Below, one piece after another: positions 34,101 through 47,126 of a stretch of DNA of 64,000 nucleotides. This stretch comes from Malania oleifera (taxonomy: Eukaryota; Streptophyta; Magnoliopsida; Santalales; Ximeniaceae), in NCBI RefSeq assembly GCF_029873635.1, contig NC_080426.1:51970093-52034092 (forward strand). The letters run 5' to 3'. The notes under the pieces are model-generated. The model did not search any database. It was not told the DNA's origin and saw nothing but the letters and a program-made list of their open reading frames with translations. The translations under genes and the position numbers were made by a program. Numbering within the stretch: the first letter of the stretch is position 1; each line of letters starts with the position of its first letter.

Positions 34101-34399
34101 TAAAATTTCGTCTTCAGAATTTGCTATCTAAGTTAAATACCATCCTCTGAGGAAAATTGACTACTTATTTTATTAATTATCCTTACTTATGGAGGAGGAA
34201 TACTGTGGTTACACTTAGGGTTCTGGGAGATTACATGCATATACATAAAAGAAAATTCTTCCAAAACCAAAAACATTACCTAACCTATAATCCAATATAC
34301 TATTTATACATATATCATTCTGCTCTACATGAAATGAAACCAACTATACTTATTTTACCAGAATATTCCCACTAAATAAATGTGGGTACTTCTGTCATA
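34101..34399 (-). other. F non-coding tail
   Basis: Corresponds to the tail between pol and the polypurine tract in A and L; the CACCCTAAGTGTAACCACAG-like motif is near 34185-34215 on the minus strand. No coding sequence. Confidence 0.6.
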
Positions 34400-34581
34400 T
34401 TTCTTCCTCTAACTCTCATGAGGCTTCCTCTACCACATGATTCCTCCATAGAACTTTTACTAATAAAATTCTCTTGGTGCACAATGCCTGTTCTTTTCTA
34501 TTTAGAATCTGCACTGGTGTCTCCTTATACACTAACATATCTCTAAGTTTTATCTCCTCATAAGTGATCACATGGGAGGGG
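34400..34581 (-). pseudogene. F integrase C-terminus
   Basis: It encodes SHVITYEEIKLRD, YKETPVQILNRKEQ, then VKVLWRNHVVEEAS, the chromovirus-like tail of integrase. It is cut off from the rest of pol (37148 and above) by solo LTR D, and the two halves join at KYVSDP/SHVITYEE. Confidence 0.88.
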
Positions 34582-37142
34582 TGTAATACCGCAAACCTAA
34601 AAACCCAGTCCGGTGCATTATACCTAAATAAATTGTGCTTCATGGCACCCCGAACCCACCTGGTGGGACTCGAGTTCCATGTCATCCATTTATTTACCTG
34701 ATACCTGACATTCTATTTTCATTTATGCAACAGAAAACATAAATATAATCCTCCAACAATAAAATACCAAAGTTTCTAACTATAATATCCCAAATAATCC
34801 ATCCTTTAACCTGCATCTACGTATATATACATATCTCCAATATCCAGTATTCACAACCATCCATAACTCAGAAAACTTAAAACATAAAACATAAAAACTT
34901 AATACAACTCAAAAATATCATCAAGCTTATACCCTTTCTTTCTAACTCAAAAATACTATAACAACCCTGAGCTCTCTAAGCTCTATCATGTGGAGGTCCT
35001 GAAAAAGATGAATTTGTATTCGGGTGAGACACATCTCAGTAAGGGAAGAGACAATATATTAAATCAGCGTGTGGCCAACATGAGGTTTATAAATAACATA
35101 TGTATATGTACTCATCATTTTAAAATCATTTTTATAATTTCTAAAATCCTTTTTTTGAGCCTAATCAAATACATGTAAGGTATTTTACCAACTAGATTTC
35201 CTAAGGATTGGGATGATTACCCGCCCATACAAGTAGCACCCCTCTACTCTGATACTTTGGGCAACCAATGATCACAATTGAAGCATATCAGGGCACATAC
35301 CTTACTCAGTAAGCCCTTAGGTGAAGAAGTAATCTCGTACTCACACAGTTCATACAATGGTTTACCAGCAAAGGCTCCCAAGAATAAGGAAATTTACCTA
35401 CCCATACAAGTAATTTCCCTCTACCCTAATACGTTATGCAGCCTACTACTACATTTGATACCTACTAGGGTACCTGCCTTTCTTAGCAAGCCCTCGGGCG
35501 AAGAGTTTGCCCCGCCCATAGCGCGTACCATGTTATAGTAGCATATATACTGATAATACTGTAATACATTGTTCTGTCTATCATTATTTTGTATCTCTCA
35601 TCTGTTCATGTTCTTAAATTTGACATTTCATAGCATTTCACTTTACGTGACTCTTTCCCATTTTACATTGTTCACATTTCACATTTCATTTCCATTTCAT
35701 TTCATTCTTTTCATTTCTTTTCATGCATTCGTACTACGGCTCCTTTTAGCTGTACATCAATTAGTCATGCTACAACTCCTTTTAGCTGTACATTAGTTAG
35801 TTGTACTACAACTCCTTTTAGCTGTACATTAGTTAGTCCACGTAGAAATGCGCTAAATCTGCTACTACAACTCCTTTAAGCTATCATCAGTTAATCTACA
35901 ACTCCTTTTAACTGTTCATTATTTATATGGTTACATTAACAATCACATGTAGCATAGTTGATATAACATTTTCATTCTCATTGCATTCCTTGTATAACCT
36001 GTATCTCATACATATAACATAATTTACATAGAATTTCCATTTTACTCGTGCCACACAATTTAGCAGTAAAATTCATACATTTCCTGCAAAATATGCCAAC
36101 CTACATTAACATTCATATACTGAAAATATACCTTCAACTTCTTACATAATTATCCTGAAAAATCTTTCACTTTTATTAGTCCATTTTCACATATACATAA
36201 CTAATAAAACAGCCCTAGGCTTAGAAATTATAATTTAAATGGTTGACATTTTAAACCCATACGGAAACATATACATATATACATAACATAATCCATTTAT
36301 CTGTTTAATTCACAAAACCTGATTTAATATATATATATACCCCCTTACCTGATTTCTTGAACTACGCCAACAGGCACCCCAAAACGATGTCTGCGATGCT
36401 TACCCGAACCCTAAATCACAAATCCTAGTTTCATTAAATCAACCATAAATAAAATACTATTTTAACATTTCCTTGGCTTATAAATTCCCAATAAACATTT
36501 AAACTTCCAAATATAACCAATATACTTAATTCCCCAAATCTCACTCTCGCTTTGGAGTGGTGCCTAGGATACCCAAATTGAAAATTTACTCCGGCCAAAA
36601 TGGCGACGATCGCGACTAGGACCCTGTGGTGGTGCCCAATCATCGATTTAGCGGTGAATTTAAGGAGAAATTGAGAAAATAGGTAAAATTACCTTACTCC
36701 ATGAGTGGTGTCTATGCTCCCATGAAAAATCTGCTCTAGTAGAAATGTTAGTGGCAGAGATGAAAATCCAACGGTACCTTCCGTTTTTCGATCGGCCGAA
36801 TATTCACCGAAAAATTTTAGAGAGAGAGAGAGGTGGTCGTGGAGGAGAGTTGGAAAGAGAGAGGGCATAAGGTTCTGCTTGAAATTGGATTTGATTTCCA
36901 ATTTCACCAATTCTAATTTGGTTCCTTTGGTTGGCTTACAAAGCAAGCATCTATAACCCACTAGCCTATATAAAGATATTATACTATTATCATACACACA
37001 CACACATACATTTACATATTACTTTATCATATATATATATGTATACTTATATATCTATCATACCATTTATTTAATTACTTTAATTTAATAATGCTTAATT
37101 AATTATTTGATTAATAATTAATATTTTTTTTGGGTCTTTACA
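34582..37142 (-). mobile_element. Solo LTR D, gypsy family B/C/D
   Basis: A 2561-bp insertion begins TGTAATACCGC and ends GGTCTTTACA in plus orientation, with perfect target copies AGGGG (34577-34581, 37143-37147). It is collinear with C and B: CCGGTGCATTATACCT, GAGACACATCTCAGTAAGG, ACCCGCCCATACAAGTAGCACC, CAGTAAGCCCTTAGG, a CTACAACTCCTTTTAGCTGT repeat field (35735-35920), and AACTACGCCAACAGG near the end. No internal region remains. Confidence 0.92.
35735..35920. repeat. ACTCCTTTTAGCTGTACAT repeats in D
   Basis: Four to five imperfect units of about 37 bp (CTACAACTCCTTTTAGCTGT plus ACATTAGTTAGT). AGCTGTACA recurs in each. Counterparts in C (48575-48660) and B (60125-60260) have fewer and more diverged units. 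Confidence 0.82.
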
Positions 37143-37147
37143 AGGGG

Positions 37148-38480
37148 TCTGAGACATATTTTTTCGGCATGGAAACATGAAATACGTCATGTATCTTGAA
37201 TAGAGCTGGTGGTAAAGCTAGCCTATAGGCAATTGAACTTACTCTCTCAGGTATCTCGAATGGACCAATAAACCTAGGGCTTAGCTTACCCTTCTTCCCA
37301 AACCTCATAACTTTTCTCAACGTTGCTACTTTCAAAAACACCTGATCTCCCACATCCAACTCCAACTTTCGGAGGCGAGTATCTACGTAGCTTTTCTGCT
37401 GACTCTAAGCTACACTGATTCTGTCTTTAATAAGTCAGACTTTATCATACACCTACCGTACCAAATTTGGTCCCAGAACATGCCTCTCACCCATTTCAAC
37501 CACGTATAGTGGAGAATGACACCTTCTACCATATAGCGCCTCGTTAGGTGTCATGCCGATGCTGACCTGATAGTTGTTATTATATGCGAACTCAACCAGC
37601 GGCATAAACTGGGTCTTAAAATCTAGCACACATGCTCATAGTATATCCTTAAGTATCTGGTTCACCCTTTCCGTCTGCCCATCAATCTGAGGATGAAAAG
37701 TTGTGCTGAATGATAATTGAGACCCTAAAGCCTTTTGCAAACTCCTCCAAAAACGTGATGTGAAACGTGGGTCACGGTCTGAAACTATGGATACTGGCAC
37801 TCCATGGGGTTGAACTATCTTCTGAATGTATATCTTTGCCAGTCTGTTCATAGGGTAGCTAACTTTAATAGGTAGGAAGTGGGCAGCCTTCGTTAGTCGA
37901 TCTACAATCACCTAAATGGCGTTCTGTCCATGTAGTGCCGACGGTAAACCTGTGATGAAATCCATAGATATATGGTCCCACTTCCATATGGGAATATGGA
38001 ATGGCTACAACTATTCTACCGGTCTCTGGTACTTAACCTTTACCTGCTGGCACGTCAAACACTGTTCAACAAACTCGACTATCTCCCTCTTCATATCGCT
38101 CCACCAGAATGATTCCTAGAGGTCCCGATACATCTTAGTGCTTCCTAGATGTACTATGTGCCTCCTCTAGGATATTCCTTCTAATATCAGCATTCACAGG
38201 AACACAAAGTCTGGTACAGAACCTTAGAGCTCCATCGTCAGAAATACTAAACTCCTCCCCCTGTCCATCCTGCACCTTCTCTATCAGCTCTACCAATTCT
38301 AGGTTATTTCTTTGAGCAGCTTTAATTCTTTCATATAGTGTAGGCTGTAATACCAAGCTAGCTATGAATGCCTGGTGGTCACCCTCTATCAGCTCCACGG
38401 CAAGCCTCTCCAAATCTAGCTGGATTGGATGCTGAACCTCCACTGCTGACAATGTTGCACCTACTGATTTTCGGCTCAGT
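37148..38480 (-). pseudogene. F integrase relic
   Basis: Read on the minus strand: the zinc-binding end [18 protein letters not shown] with the first catalytic Asp, [32 protein letters not shown] with the second, and FHPQIDGQTERVNQ with the Glu, so the D-D-E triad is intact. LVEFAYNNNYQ, MTPNEALYGRRCHSP, the LELDVGDQVFLKVATLR module and PPALFKIHDVFHVSM follow. Open pieces are 37911-37636 and 37365-37138. Stops lie after LKDIL and elsewhere. Although dead, it is better kept than its counterpart in A. Confidence 0.9.
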
Positions 38481-39961
38481 GCATTAGCCACCACGTTTGC
38501 TTTCCCTAAGTGGTAGCTAATAGTGCAATCATAATATTTAATGTGCTCCAACCATCTTCTTTGCCTCATATTCAGTTCTTTCTAGGTGAAAAAATACTTC
38601 AAACTTTTATGGTCAATGAAGATCTCACATCTTCCCCCATAAAGATAGTGCCTCCAAATATTTAGAGCATACACCACTACAGCTAACTCTAAATCATGTA
38701 CCAGATAGTTCTTTTCATATTCTTTAAGCTACTGAGAGGCGTAAGCTATAACTCTCCCATGCTGCATCAACACACATTCGAGTCCCTTTAGAGATGTATC
38801 ACTGTATATAAAAAATTCATCCTCTCCTGATAGAATGGATAACACCGGTGCACTGAAAAGCCGCTATTTCAATTCTTGGAAGCTTTGTTCGTACTCGTCA
38901 GTCCATTCAAACTTTACATTTTTCCATGTGAGTAGTGTCAGAGGACCTAATAACTTGGAAAAGCCATCCATAAAATGCCGATAGTATCCTGCCATACCTA
39001 AGAAACTTCTAACCTCCTAAACATTTCCCGGTCTCTCCCAATTCATCACTGCTTTTATTTTACTCGGATCTACCGATATGCCATCCCCGAAGGTCACATG
39101 CCCGAGGAAGGTGACATGCCTCAACCAAAATTCACATTTCTTGAATTTAGCAAATAATTTCTTTTCCCTCAATACCTGCAAAACCAACCTTCGATGATCG
39201 TGCTCCTCAAAACTCCTCGAGTAGACCAATATATCATCAATAAATATCACAACAAACTGGTCTACGTACTAATGGAACACACGATTCATTTGATCAATAA
39301 ACACTGCCGGTTTATTAGTCAATCCGAATGGCATTACCAAGAACTTGTGATGCCTATATCTAGTTCAAAAAGCTATTTTTGAAATGTCCTCTGATCTAAC
39401 TTTCACCCGGTGGTACCTTGACCGAAGGTTACTCTTATAATAGACCTAGGTCCCCTAAAGCTGATCTAATAAATCGCCAATTTTGGGAAAAGGATATTTA
39501 TTCTTGACTGTCACTTTATTTATTTCTCTATAATCTATGCACATCCTCATAGTCATGTCTTTCTTCTTTACAAATAGTACTGGTGCTCCCCAGGGCGATA
39601 CTCTAGGCCTGATAAACCCCTTGTCCAATATATCTTGCAACTGGTCTTTCAATTCTTTTAATTCAGCTAGCGCCATTTGGTAGGGTGCTTTGGATATTGG
39701 CACCATACCTAGGAGTAAATCTATAGCAAATTCAATCTCCTAATCGGGTGATAAGTCAGGTAATTCCTCTGAAAAAACATATGAAAATTCTCTGACCACG
39801 GGAATATCAGTAAGCTTTAATTCTCCCTCTAGTGCCTCCTTTACAAATGCTACATATCTCTGACAACCACCTTGAAGCAGCTTCTTCACCTGAATAGCCG
39901 ACATCAACTGTGGTAGAGCGCGCGCACGTGATCCCATGAATCTGAATTCCTGCTCACCTGG
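38481..39961 (-). pseudogene. F reverse transcriptase and RNase H relic
   Basis: Read on the minus strand: [90 protein letters not shown], the active-site run [18 protein letters not shown] (39200-39250), and VTFLGH. RNase H follows with IYSDTSLKGLECVLMQHGR and LNMRQRRWLEHIKYYDC...ANALSRKS. Stops interrupt it after DLLDQL, in the RT palm (39300-39450) and in RNase H (38570-38900). Solo LTR G is inserted at the upstream edge. Confidence 0.9.
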
Positions 39962-40862
39962 TGTAATGACCCGAATAATAATGGTATTTAAATAATAGAG
40001 AGGAAGGGAAATGGAAGTAGAAACAGAAGGAGGTAGCAGACTTTGTCGACGACATTGCACTTTGGGAGTAATAACCGAGGAATTTAGATCAAGGACTTGT
40101 CGACGAATACAGGAGATTCGTCGATGAGGATAATATAAGGTCTCGTCAACGAGGGTGAACTTCATCGATGAGAAAATACCAAGAGGGGTTTTTGGGCAAC
40201 TCTGAATTTCATTGACGAAGGGGAGAGTTCGTCGACGATGAGCCTTCTTGACCTCGTCGACGAGGTGATGTGGCTCGTTGACGAAGGCCATTGTATAAAC
40301 AGCCTGAACTTCATTTTTAAGCATAATTTTCGGCGCGGAACCCTCTCTCTCTCCTCCCTTCGGTTCTCCACCCTTCTCTCTTCGATTTTGGGCTAGATTT
40401 CCGTCGATTTGAGGATCTGAAGCCACCACAACGCTCCTGGAGAAGTTCTTTGCATATTTTCCGGAGCAGATCGTCACTGGTATTCTGTTGAAATTTATCC
40501 CTGAGTTGAGGTAAGACCTTTTATTCAAAATTTGATCTTTCCACAGTTGAAGGAAATGATATACTCAAATAAATACTGAAGTTTAGTTCTAGTAATTATT
40601 ATTTTTAGGGTATTGCTTAGGGTTTCCTACGGGTGTAAGACTAGTATTATAGAAGGGCTTTTTAGTGGTTAGGTAAGGGGATAAATTAAAACAGTTATTT
40701 TCCATTGAAATTACTATTATTTAATAGTAGAGTAATTTTCAGAAAGCATGTGATTATATATGAGTATAATTGAGAAAATGTAAGTTTGGGAAAATACCGC
40801 AATTGTACAGGAAATGTGATTTCAAAATGGAATATATGATTTCATTCAATTCGTGTGGTGTG

Positions 40863-40921
<59 letters not shown>

Positions 40922-42014
40922 CATACATTATACCATGTCAAGTTAAATTTACAAAATAAGCATGTTTACAAATATTTTCGGGAATAACATGATAAACAAA
41001 GTAAATTATGATTTCAGAATAAATGATATGTTCGGTGCAAAGCTGTATTTATTCATGTTTTCGGTGCGAGGCCGTGATTATTATGTTAATGTAAGATTCA
41101 GAAAATGCTATTATTTGATTTACGATAAACAATATATGTTTATGTACTATATGTTATCAGAACCTAGATGTTAGTTTAGTTTAGTTTCGGGAGCACGGTA
41201 CCATAGCTTATAGATCAGATATCTATGATCAGATTGGTGCTAACCACCCCACGAGGGGGTAGGAGATGGATAGTGGATGTGACTTTCAATGTAGAGTGTA
41301 TACATCCATCTGGCAGTCCGAACCAGGGTGTGGCGGGCCCATCGTACTTACAGACATTTTTTATTCAGTAGTGGTCGGCCAGCCATTGTCAGGTCCCGCC
41401 TTCGGGCTGCACAACTCGTCATGGGAGGTAATACATGACATCAGCTAGCTATTCATCCTGGGTAGTTTTCAGTATTATAGATTATATCAGATAATACATG
41501 ATTAGTATGATTTCTTGGAAGTATGAAATTATATGTTTATCTAACCATATTACGATTTATGTTTTATGCTATGTGAAATGTACGATATATATATTACAGC
41601 ATAAATATTCATGTTGTCACACAGCTGATTTTAACTTATCTACCCTTATTGAGAGGTTTCTCACCCCAAGTTTAAATTATTTCAGGAAATCCAGAGAGAC
41701 CGGCGGGTCAGTACCGCTGCTGAGTGAGTTGAGCTTCCCTGCTAGAAGGGTAAGTTCTAATCTAGGATCAGAAGATTTTTGTTGTAAGATCTTAGGTTTA
41801 TTTTGATATTTTGGAGATTGTATGTATAAACACAGTATCTTTGGGGAATATAGTATACTCTGGTAATATATAATTATTGGTTGATGAATGTGATTCACAT
41901 TTACTACTGTCTAGGTTCCGTTGTGTATGACAGATGTCCCCGCTACCCACTAGTTCGGGTTGACTATTTTATTTATTATTTTTTATTATATATTAAGATA
42001 AGCAAGTCGTTACA
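39962..42014 (+). mobile_element. Solo LTR G, gypsy family G/H
   Basis: A 2053-bp insertion runs from TGTAATGACCCG to GTCGTTACA. Flanks are CCTGG (39957-39961) and CCCAA (42015-42019), compatible with an original CCCGG altered by one C-to-T and two G-to-A changes. It holds a TCGTCGACGA array (40045-40285), GA/CT-rich DNA (40340-40380), an AT microsatellite, CCGAACCAGGGTGTGG, GAGAGGTTTCTCACCCC and AAGGGTAAGTTC. H is the same family in opposite orientation. Confidence 0.88.
40868..40914. repeat. AT microsatellite in G
   Basis: About 23 AT units. Confidence 0.95.
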
Positions 42015-42019
42015 CCCAA

Positions 42020-43440
42020 GGGTCTAAAGATCACTTCTTTCTAATAAGAGTCAATGTTGGCGTAATTAGCTGCCAACCAGTCCATACCCAATATCACATC
42101 AAACCTCTATAGGTATAATACTATGAGATCAGTTGGTAATACTTTATCCTGAATGCCCACTAGAAAGTTTTTAAGTATCCTCCTATACCTCACTACTGAT
42201 CCAGTCAGCGTGTCTATTGAAAATTCAACATTTAACAGATCTGCCTCAACCCCAACTAATTTAGCATATCCTAATGAGACGAAAGAATGGGTGGCACCCG
42301 TGTCAAATAAAACAACAAATTTATATGGTAAAGTAGTAAGAATACCTGTAACAACGTCTCTAGTAGCCTCGGCGTCTCTCGTCCTCAATGCATAAACCCT
42401 CGTCAGGGCATCATTCCTCTACTGGCCAACACCCCTGGGTGCCTGATTATGTCTTTGGATTTGTCTAGTGGCTGGTGCTCTATTTGGTGGCCAATGACAC
42501 TCCCGTTCTATGTGTCCAGGTCTACCATAACTGTAACAAACATTACTCCCCAACTGGCATGCTCCCCTATGTCTCCTACCGAAAATAGGGCAAATAGGGT
42601 ATGCCTGCTCACCTTGGTACCCATAACCTCCTCTCTCCTATATCTGAACTCTACCATGTCTGTCTCCTCTCCAAGGGCCTCAACTAGACCCTATCTAGAA
42701 ACTCGGAGGCGTAGGCCTCTTTCTCTAACTCAGGGTTCCTATATCCCTCGGGTTACTCTCCTCTGCTACTATGGCCCTATCCACTAACTCAGAAAACTCC
42801 TACACTTTTAAGATTGCCACCTGCCTGTAAATATCCTACCTCAAACCCCTCTCGAACATCCTCGCCTTTTTCACCTCATCTGGGACGATGTAGAGAGAAA
42901 AGCGTGACAGCTCAACAAACTTTGCCGTGTATTACTAAATTGTGAGATTAATCTGGGTCAATTTCAAAGATTTTGCTACCTTAGCTTCTCTGGCGATGGC
43001 AGGAAAGTAACGATCAAAGAAAACTTCTTTAAATCTGCACCAGGTCACAACTACTAGTGCCCGTCTCTGCTCCTCCAATAATCTAGTAGCCATCCACCAT
43101 CTCTCGGCCTCACCTGTTAATTTATAGATAGCATAAAGAACTCTCTATTCATATGTACAGTGGAGTAGTGTCAATATTTTCTCTATCTCTTGCATCCAGT
43201 TTTCAGCCATGGTAAGATTGGCTCCCCCTGAGAATGTCGAAGGATTTATCTTCGTGAACTTTTCTATCATACACCCCTGAACTAAAGATGGGCCTCCCTG
43301 CTTCCTGAAGCTCTATGCAACTCAACCATAACCTGCTGAGCCACACTACGTAGGACTGCATCTGAATCACCACCACCCTCACTAGAGGGGCCTACTCCAT
43401 CATTACCACTGGCGTGGCCATTGCTACCCGTAGGGTCCAT
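42020..43440 (-). pseudogene. F gag and protease relic
   Basis: Gag starts MDPTGSNGHASGNDG at 43440, after a CAGG acceptor-like sequence, with a Gly/Ser/Asp-rich N-terminus then SVAQQVMVELHR. The capsid domain lies at about 43280-42800 with stops and frame changes. The zinc knuckle region (42510-42600) reads CYSYGRPGHIEREC, so the second Cys of CCHC is Tyr (G-to-A). Protease follows at 42388-42107 with the active-site run VVLFDTGATHSFVS intact, then FDVILGMDWLAANYANID. The catalytic D-T-G is retained, whereas in A it is lost. The gene continues into RT beyond solo LTR G. Confidence 0.87.
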
Positions 43441-43792
43441 CCTGAAAAAAGACATAAACATAGTCTGAGGAATATGTTTGTATAACGTAACTAACATATT
43501 CATCTACTTGAAATCTCATATCACTAATTAATTTATCGTTCTTACTCTCAATTTAAGGTTCAGTCCAGCAATTAAGAAATACAACTAAACAATAGTTTAG
43601 TATGACTTTCCTGAAATCGTCACCCCAGGAAAAATACAGAAACTACTATGGAAATCCTGCTTCCCGATCACGGAACAAAATCCTAAATACTCATCTTAAT
43701 TTCCCCAACATTTACTCACTAAATCCCTGATCCATTCCTCTACTCTGGTATTGTTTCTACTGCACACTATAGTCTAGAGAACCTAACAACTT

Positions 43793-43807
43793 AGGCTTTG
43801 ATACCAA
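43793..43807 (-). promoter_or_regulatory. F primer-binding site (tRNA-iMet)
   Basis: The minus strand reads TTGGTATCAAAGCCT two bases after the LTR end TTTACA. It matches initiator tRNA-Met with one mismatch from the TATCAGAGC consensus. Confidence 0.88.
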
Positions 43808-43809
43808 AT

Positions 43810-45255
43810 TGTAAAGACCCAAAATTTTATACCATTTTTTTGTAAACTATATAACATATTCTATTATCATGTACCTGTGGTCATATCATCACGGACCCAT
43901 TAGTGAGGGGCATGGTAACCTGTGCATAACATGTAACACCTATGCAGCATAAAACATACATATCCAACTCTGTTCCAAAAACACAATACCAGAGTACATT
44001 CAACCCACCTGTACATATATATACACATATACATAACATTTCCCAAAAATCCCAAAATGTTGCGGGCTGTACTATCCAGCCTATGACTCACCCTAAAAAC
44101 TATGCCGACTCAGCCGCCTCCTCTATCTCTGAACCAACCCTACACACCTCTTTGGGTTACCTGAAATGTTCATAATGTTGGGGTGAGACACCTCTCATTA
44201 AGTAGAAACATGTTATTACCAGTGTGTGGCATATGAGTTTATTTACAATATATCCTTTAATTAAGACTGTAAACCATATATCATGTAAAAACATTTGTAT
44301 AATAACTCATGCTTATGTCATTTAAAATATGAAAATTTTTGAGTTATCTATTCAAACATACTTCTAACTGTGCTAGGTGATCTCTACTTTCTATGTGTAC
44401 TATATATATACATAACTCTGAAAACTTCCTTGGATGACTGTATGTCATGCACTTACCCCCCTCATGACTGGGTTGTGCAACCTGTAGGCGGGGCTAAACA
44501 CTAGATGGCCCTCCAATGCTAGCCAAACAGTATGCATATATCTAGATATGCCTATAGCACGAAAGGCCCCGCTCCACTTGGTCCGGACGCCAATGAGCCC
44601 TCTACTCTACCTCTGGGCACAATCGACAATACCATACTCTATCTGAGATGTATGGTTGCACTGTTTATACTATATAGCTACGATACCGTGCTCTACAAAC
44701 TGCTATGTTCCATTAGGGTCTGATACTATATAATACTATTTCTATATAAATCTAGTTATTTTACCATGATTCTATATTAACAGTATAACCATGATCTTGT
44801 ATTTCTCTGTATTAACCATGACGCTATAAAAACTGTATCACTGTATAATCTCTATTTCTGTATGTCATGGCTCTATGCTCTGTATATCAATGTTCTATAT
44901 ATCATGATTCTATAAAACATGTTCTGTATCTAGAGAGAGAAACGGAAGGGGATGAAATTCCTCGCTGAAAACATGATTTTTGCATTTTTATAGGTGGCTG
45001 GACACATGGCCTTGTCGACGAACAGAAGAATAGAGTTCTATGACGAAGGTGAAGAGTTCATCAACGAACCAATGGGTCTTAATTATCTCCTCTCGATTTC
45101 TCTTCATCGACAAAGCTTGAAACTCATCCACGAACCGAACATAGGAGTTCGTCGACAGAGCCAGGGCGTTCGTAGATGAACCCTACTTTTACCTCCTTTA
45201 AATTTTTCTTTCTCTTCATTATTTAATTATTATTATTATTTCACGGGTCTCTACA
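43810..45255 (-). mobile_element. F 5' LTR, internally deleted
   Basis: It is collinear with 31648-34086 at both ends, but lacks about 1 kb in the middle: similarity jumps from the TTCTATAAAACA region straight to TAGAGAGAGAAACGG near 44930. At 1446 bp it is 993 bp shorter than its partner. The lost part contains the equivalent of 32770-33740, including the repeat field and the leader-like end. Confidence 0.9.
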
Positions 45256-45260
45256 TTATC

Positions 45261-46750
45261 AATTAAAGTATAACATGTGTTTATAGGATTTTAGCGTATA
45301 ATTTACTGAATATTATAGAATATAAATTTAGAGTATGAAATTTGGATTTTACATCTGAATGTTTGTAAAAATTGATAAATTTGGGTTATGGGAAAGTTTT
45401 ACAAATGATATATTATATTTATGTAGCAGGAAAATACAATTTTCCAATACAGATTATAGTGTAAGAATTTCATTTAAAATTGCATGGCATGAGAAATATC
45501 AGATATATTATAAAGATTTAATACATAGTTCTATATAGCTTTTACAAAACCATGATTTTATACAGCTTTCACATAACCATGATATATAGCTTTTATAGAA
45601 CCATGATATACAACTTTTTACAGAACCATGATTTTATACAGCTTTCACAGAACTAAGATATACAGTCATTACAAAACCATGATATACAATTATTACGGAA
45701 CCATGATATACAGATGTAACAGAGCTATGATTTACAGTTTATACAGAATCATGGTATTACAGTTTATACAAAATCATGGTATTATAGTTTATTACAAAAT
45801 CATGGTAAAACAATAATATACTGAAATAGTATTATATAGTATCAGATCCTTATTGGACCAGCACAGATTACAAAGCATGGTACCATAGCTAACATAGTAT
45901 AGAGTGCAACCACACATCTTAGATAAAGTGTCGAATAGTAGATTGTGTCCATATAAGAGATGAGGAGCTCCCTGGCGAGACCAGGTTGAGGGGGCCAATT
46001 GTACTCAGAAGTTTATAGTTTGACTTAGCCTGTTAGGCTAGCCAGTGTTAAGTCCCACCCACAAATCGCACAACCCGAGCATGTGAGGTTAATTCATGCA
46101 TACAGTTATCCATATAGGGAAGCTTTCACAATTATATAGATATATGTATATAGTTTTAAAGAGAACATGAACTACCTATTATAGTTATAAGTATGTTCAA
46201 ATAGAAGGTTTATTTTAAAAAGACATAGGTGTGAGTTATGATATGTTGTATATTGAAATTTTACCTGGCATAGTTGAGTTAATAATTATGTTATTCATGT
46301 AAAACTCATTTGTCACACACTGGTTGTAATATATTCCATCTTACTTAGAGGTGTTTCACCCCAGCATTCCAAATATTTCAAGTGATCTAGATAGGCGTGC
46401 GGAGCGAGCTCTGAGATAGAGGGGTTTTAGTACTGCCCTAGCTACAGGGTAAGTTTTTGAAGTGGGACTTGTATTTTGGGGTATACCCCTAGGGCCTTGT
46501 GTTCTACTCAGATATGTGTATGTATATGTTGGGGAAATACTGAAACTCTGATATTGTAAATAAGGTATTAGTAGTTTTATGTTTTCCACTACTTAGGTGG
46601 TATATTTTGTGAACAGGTATACTTGGTACCACTTGAGGTCTGAGATGTGATAGTGGATATTATAATAGGTATCAGAGTAATGTTATTTCATTACAGGATA
46701 TATTATATATAATAAAAAACAAAAATGGTAGTGATTTTTAGGTCTTTGCA
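45261..46750 (+). mobile_element. A 5' LTR, right piece
   Basis: It continues after F from AATTAAAGTATAACATGTG and matches 57470-59026. It has the ACCATGATATACA repeat field, GTGTGAGTTATGATATG, CACACACTGGTTGTAATAT, TTAGAGGTGTTTCACCCC, CTACAGGGTAAGTTTTTG, and ends GTCTTTGCA (TTTACA expected). Confidence 0.92.
45535..45800 (+). repeat. AACCATGATATACA repeat field, 5' LTR copy
   Basis: About ten imperfect units of 22-24 bp around ACCATGATATACAGCTTTTACAG. The other LTR has a longer version at 57735-58090. Confidence 0.88.
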
Positions 46751-46752
46751 AG

Positions 46753-46770
46753 TTTGGTATTAGAGCGTAG
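46753..46770 (+). promoter_or_regulatory. A primer-binding site (tRNA-iMet)
   Basis: TTTGGTATTAGAGCGTAG, two bases after the LTR end. It has one C-to-T change from TATCAGAGC. Confidence 0.85.
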
Positions 46771-47126
46771 GTTGTTAGGTTTTGTAGACTTTAGTGCACA
46801 ACGGAAAACAATACCAGAGTATAGGAATGGATTTTAACGAGGATAGGTAGAGGATGGATTGGGATTTTGGTAAAGTCAATGTGAGAATATGAGAATTTAC
46901 GGTTTTGTCTTGTAGTTTGGAGACAGGAACTTTGGTGTGGTTTTTGCATTTTTCCTAAGGTGACGATTCAAGGAAAATCATGGTAACTATTGTCGGATTC
47001 TATCTCTGAATGGTAGGACTGAACCTTAGATTAGTAGATAGGTAGTATCAGGATATCTTAGTTAGATTTATGTAATAGTTGTGTTATGTAGTTAGGATTC
47101 TCAGATGATTCTCATGTCATTGCAGG

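Larger units (their letters stand above)
31648..45255 (-). mobile_element. Element F: full-length Ty3/gypsy, minus strand
   Basis: It lies in the 5' LTR of A, with perfect target copies TTATC (31643-31647, 45256-45260). Read on the minus strand: 5' LTR (45255-43810), PBS, gag, PR, RT, RNase H, INT, polypurine tract, 3' LTR (34086-31648). Solo LTRs G (in pol, near the RT start) and D (near the end of integrase) are inserted. The outermost base pair at 31648 reads TCTAA where TGTAA is expected. The LTRs are unequal (1446 versus 2439 bp). Confidence 0.93.

Noticed and set aside
42153-42787. Plus-strand open frames across the gag and protease of F
   Set aside because: The minus strand encodes the recognisable knuckle and DTGAT protease; the plus-strand frames are shadows.
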